NCBI RefSeq assembly: GCF_003600895.1
Contig: NZ_QYRP01000002.1
Coordinates: 620,001-684,000, forward strand
Reading direction: 5' to 3'
DNA length: 64,000 nt
Source of the DNA: Nocardioides cavernaquae
Lineage (GTDB): Bacteria; Actinomycetota; Actinomycetes; Propionibacteriales; Nocardioidaceae
Positions within the stretch are counted from its first letter, which is position 1, and each line of letters begins with the position of its first letter. Made by a program: the position numbers and the translations under genes. This document shows, piece by piece, positions 61,991 through 64,000 of this stretch. The notes under the pieces are model-generated. The model did not search any database and was not told where the DNA came from. It saw only the letters and a list, made by a program, of their open reading frames with translations.

Positions 61991-64000
61991 GAAGATCCTT
62001 CCATCCGCCGGAAGCTGGCGAGGTTGACCGCGACCTTGAGCCGGGCGAGACGGCTGAGCGGCTTGGCCATCTCCTCACGGAGCGCATCGGCCTTGTCCCA
62101 GTACGTCTTTGCGTGCTCGTCGGTCGGGTCCTCGATGCCGAAGATGTGGCCGTCGGCGCCGCGCGCGAGGTCGTTGAACCCCGCCACGCCGATCGCCGTC
62201 GCCTGCTCCCGTCGGGTGGCCCGCGCGGTGACCGCGTGCCCGTGGTCGCGGGCGTGGTCCAGCAGGTCGCGCCAGGCCAGCGCGAGTCGCGTCGCCGGCG
62301 TGCCACGGGTACGCCGCAGCGCGCGACGCCGGCGCTTGGCCCAGATGATCAGGCCGAGGATGCCCGCGATCAGGACGAGCGGCAGGACGACGTACTTGAG
62401 GAAGGCGATGACGAAGCCGGGGATCTGGAACGAGGAGTCCCGGTGCTGGTCGAGGCGGTCGAGGCTGTCCTCGACCGGGTCGCCCGCGCTGGACGGCGGC
62501 CGGACCGGCGCCGGCGGCGGGATCACCTTGCCGGCGACGAGCTTCTTCTGCTCGGGGGTCTCCTGCTGCGGCGGGGTCTCGGTGTTCATGAACTCCTCGG
62601 TCGGGAGCGTGCGCCACGTCCCGTCCGCGGCGCGCAGCTCGACCCAGGCGTGCACGTCCTTGCCCTTGATGATGCCGTCCTTGGGCACCTGGGCACCCAT
62701 GGCGACGCGTGCCGGCACACCGGCCTGGTTGGCGAGGATCGCCATCATCGCCGCGAACTGCTCGTCGTTGCCGGCCATCTGGCGGTCGGCTGCGGTGAAC
62801 TCGGTGAGCCGACTCAGGGAGTGCCCGGGGCGGAACTGCTCGAAGCCCGAGCCACCGTCGGTGTACTTGCCCTGGGACTTCAGCTCTGCGGCCACCGCGA
62901 GCACCCGCTCGAGAGGCGTCTCTGCCGTTCCCGCGAGCTGGCCGGCGAGGCTCTGGAACCGGCTGGCCGCCTCGACGCCGGGCAACGAGCCCGACCACGT
63001 CTGCAGGCCCTTGCCGAGGTCCCCGTCCGGCAGCACGGCACGGAAGCTGTAGCTGTCGCCCGGCTGGATGCCGCCGGGGAGCACGCCCGTGTCGGTTGCG
63101 AGGTTGTAGCGGAACGCGTCCTTCTGGTCGTCGAGGCCCTGCCCGAGCTTGATGCCCGTGAGCGCTCCTGCTTCGGGGAGCCAGACGCTGCGGTAGCCCT
63201 CGAGAACCTTGACCGTGGCCTCGACCTCCTTGCCGCCTGTCTCGGTGGCCGGGTTGTCGATCACCGAGCCGACCTTGCGGAAGGTGTCAAGGTTGCCCGG
63301 CTCCGTGCCCGAGTCGTTGGCCGCGCCCCAGACGATGCCGTTGTAGCTGTCCATCCCGGCAAACCGCACCCGCGTGCCGGCGGGCAGGCCGTCGACCTCG
63401 AGCAGAGGCTTCTCGTGGAGCTTGAGGTGCTCAGGGCCGACGTAGTCCTTGGTGTGCTTGCGGAAGGAGGCGAGCGGGGAGGGGTACTGGCCGACGTCGA
63501 ACGGCGGCTCCACCCAGGTGCGCAGGACCACGCGCTCCTCCCCCATGCCGGGAAGGCGCGGGCCGGCGAAGACCGCGATCAGTGCCGCGGCGCCGCAGAG
63601 CGCAGCACCCAGCACGACCCGGCTCCTGCTGCGGCTGCCGATGTTGACGGTGCTGGACTGCCAGCGGGCCCGGATGACGACCCACGCGACGCCGAGCACG
63701 CCGGACAGCAGACCGATCACCGCGAGATCGTCGGCGTGCTGGACACCGAGCAGGATCACAGCGGCGAGCAGTGCGAGGGCACCGAGCAGCGGCAGGTACG
63801 CCGAGCGAAGGCGCCGCGCGAGGGTCAGCGTGCCGGCACCGGCGAGCAGGCCGAGCAGGTAGGGCAGCGCCAGCAGCGGCCCTCCGTCGACCGGCGGAAG
63901 CGTGGTCAGCAACTCCTTCCACCCGTGCACGGACTGATCGGCGAGGTCGACGAGGGTCCCGGGCAGCGGCAGTGCGGCAGCTGCGCTGTCGGGGCCCGCG
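61987..64000 (-). CDS. Transglutaminase-fold membrane protein (TgpA-like), 5' end beyond the window, probably catalytically dead
   Basis: The frame is open to the window edge, so the true start lies outside; at least 670 residues are visible. Several hydrophobic helices (LLALPYLLGLLAGAGTLTLA, LLGALALLAAVILLGVQ and others), a large periplasmic domain, one further helix (VLPLVLIAGILGLIIWA) and a cytoplasmic tail match TgpA-type transglutaminases. In the transglutaminase core the usual catalytic Cys-Glu-Gln-Phe-Ala is Asp-Glu-Gln-Phe-Ala (AGNDEQFAAMMAI); the His is kept in DVHAWVEL, and the Asp of the usual DPT is not in WRTLPTEEF. It is the first visible gene of the secretion operon and overlaps the ATPase start. 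Confidence 0.85.
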   Translation of the reverse strand, partial: AGPDSAAAALPLPGTLVDLADQSVHGWKELLTTLPPVDGGPLLALPYLLGLLAGAGTLTLARRLRSAYLPLLGALALLAAVILLGVQHADDLAVIGLLSGVLGVAWVVIRARWQSSTVNIGSRSRSRVVLGAALCGAAALIAVFAGPRLPGMGEERVVLRTWVEPPFDVGQYPSPLASFRKHTKDYVGPEHLKLHEKPLLEVDGLPAGTRVRFAGMDSYNGIVWGAANDSGTEPGNLDTFRKVGSVIDNPATETGGKEVEATVKVLEGYRSVWLPEAGALTGIKLGQGLDDQKDAFRYNLATDTGVLPGGIQPGDSYSFRAVLPDGDLGKGLQTWSGSLPGVEAASRFQSLAGQLAGTAETPLERVLAVAAELKSQGKYTDGGSGFEQFRPGHSLSRLTEFTAADRQMAGNDEQFAAMMAILANQAGVPARVAMGAQVPKDGIIKGKDVHAWVELRAADGTWRTLPTEEFMNTETPPQQETPEQKKLVAGKVIPPPAPVRPPSSAGDPVEDSLDRLDQHRDSSFQIPGFVIAFLKYVVLPLVLIAGILGLIIWAKRRRRALRRTRGTPATRLALAWRDLLDHARDHGHAVTARATRREQATAIGVAGFNDLARGADGHIFGIEDPTDEHAKTYWDKADALREEMAKPLSRLARLKVAVNLASFRRMEGSS

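Noticed and set aside
57377..63052. Long plus-strand frames opposite the FHA-FtsK ATPase and transglutaminase genes
   Set aside because: Shadow frames with Arg-rich products; the minus strand carries clear Walker motifs, FHA and transmembrane segments.

Overview
This is a high-GC window with actinobacterial gene content: a mycobacterium-like HbhA/XRE pair, a DUF3000-RNase D pair beside hemE, the coproporphyrin-dependent heme enzymes HemQ and CgoX, an ATP-dependent ligase LigC with its primase-like partner, and WXG100/type VII secretion genes. The overall set fits the Propionibacteriales, most likely a Nocardioides-like organism. The genus is an inference from gene content and codon style, not a database result. 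Most genes have conserved synteny; the accessory material lies at about 8.2-12.0 kb, 16.7-27.7 kb, 43.9-44.9 kb and 54.7-64 kb.

Layout. 0-8.2 kb: 3'-truncated glmU, two small secreted proteins, a surface O-acyltransferase, a tRNA-Gln, the DNA-repair pair LigC and PolDom, and MsrB. 8.2-12.0 kb: a compact minus-strand island of five genes with overlapping or closely spaced ends (unknown protein, exonuclease-BRCT-zinc protein, TIR-like protein, SLATT-like membrane protein, small unknown protein). Beside it is the tail of a resolvase-like HTH gene, so it looks like a mobile defence cassette. 12.0-15.0 kb: cysteine dioxygenase, hemQ and cgoX. 15-27.7 kb: NYN-LOTUS and DUF4349 proteins, then a nine-gene organosulfur-scavenging cluster (MetNIQ-like importer, three acyl-CoA-dehydrogenase-fold flavoproteins, dimethylsulfone monooxygenase, alkanesulfonate monooxygenase, flavin reductase). 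That cluster is headed by an unannotated 26-residue cysteine-rich leader peptide and faces a divergent LysR regulator.

27.8-41.9 kb: a secreted IPT/TIG protein with 14 disulfide-type propeller repeats, hemE, DUF3000, RNase D, an orphan solute-binding lipoprotein, a PemK-type protein, a structured small RNA with its own promoter, an RNase HI fusion, a UbiB-type kinase, TypA, a second acyltransferase and an SDR. 42-54.6 kb: envelope and sulfate block with amidase, galE, two tandem GDP-mannose-dehydratase genes, lipoprotein, HbhA-like protein and its XRE neighbour, then cysC - tyrosine phosphatase - LCP ligase (overlapping stops and starts), cysDN and a TauE exporter. 54.7-64 kb: a type VII secretion locus with a WXG100-hydrolase effector, two WXG100 proteins, an FHA-FtsK ATPase and a transglutaminase-fold membrane protein that appears to have lost its catalytic cysteine.

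Three intergenic repeat families stand out. One is a 22-bp-period array (12.6 and 41.95 kb). The second, also of 22-bp period, occurs upstream of cysC and inside its reading frame. The third is a roughly 70-bp palindrome that contains the stop codon of the gene it follows (16.7 and 27.6 kb). Sulfur is a recurring theme: cysteine dioxygenase, organosulfur scavenging under a cysteine-rich leader, sulfate activation and sulfite export all sit within 42 kb.
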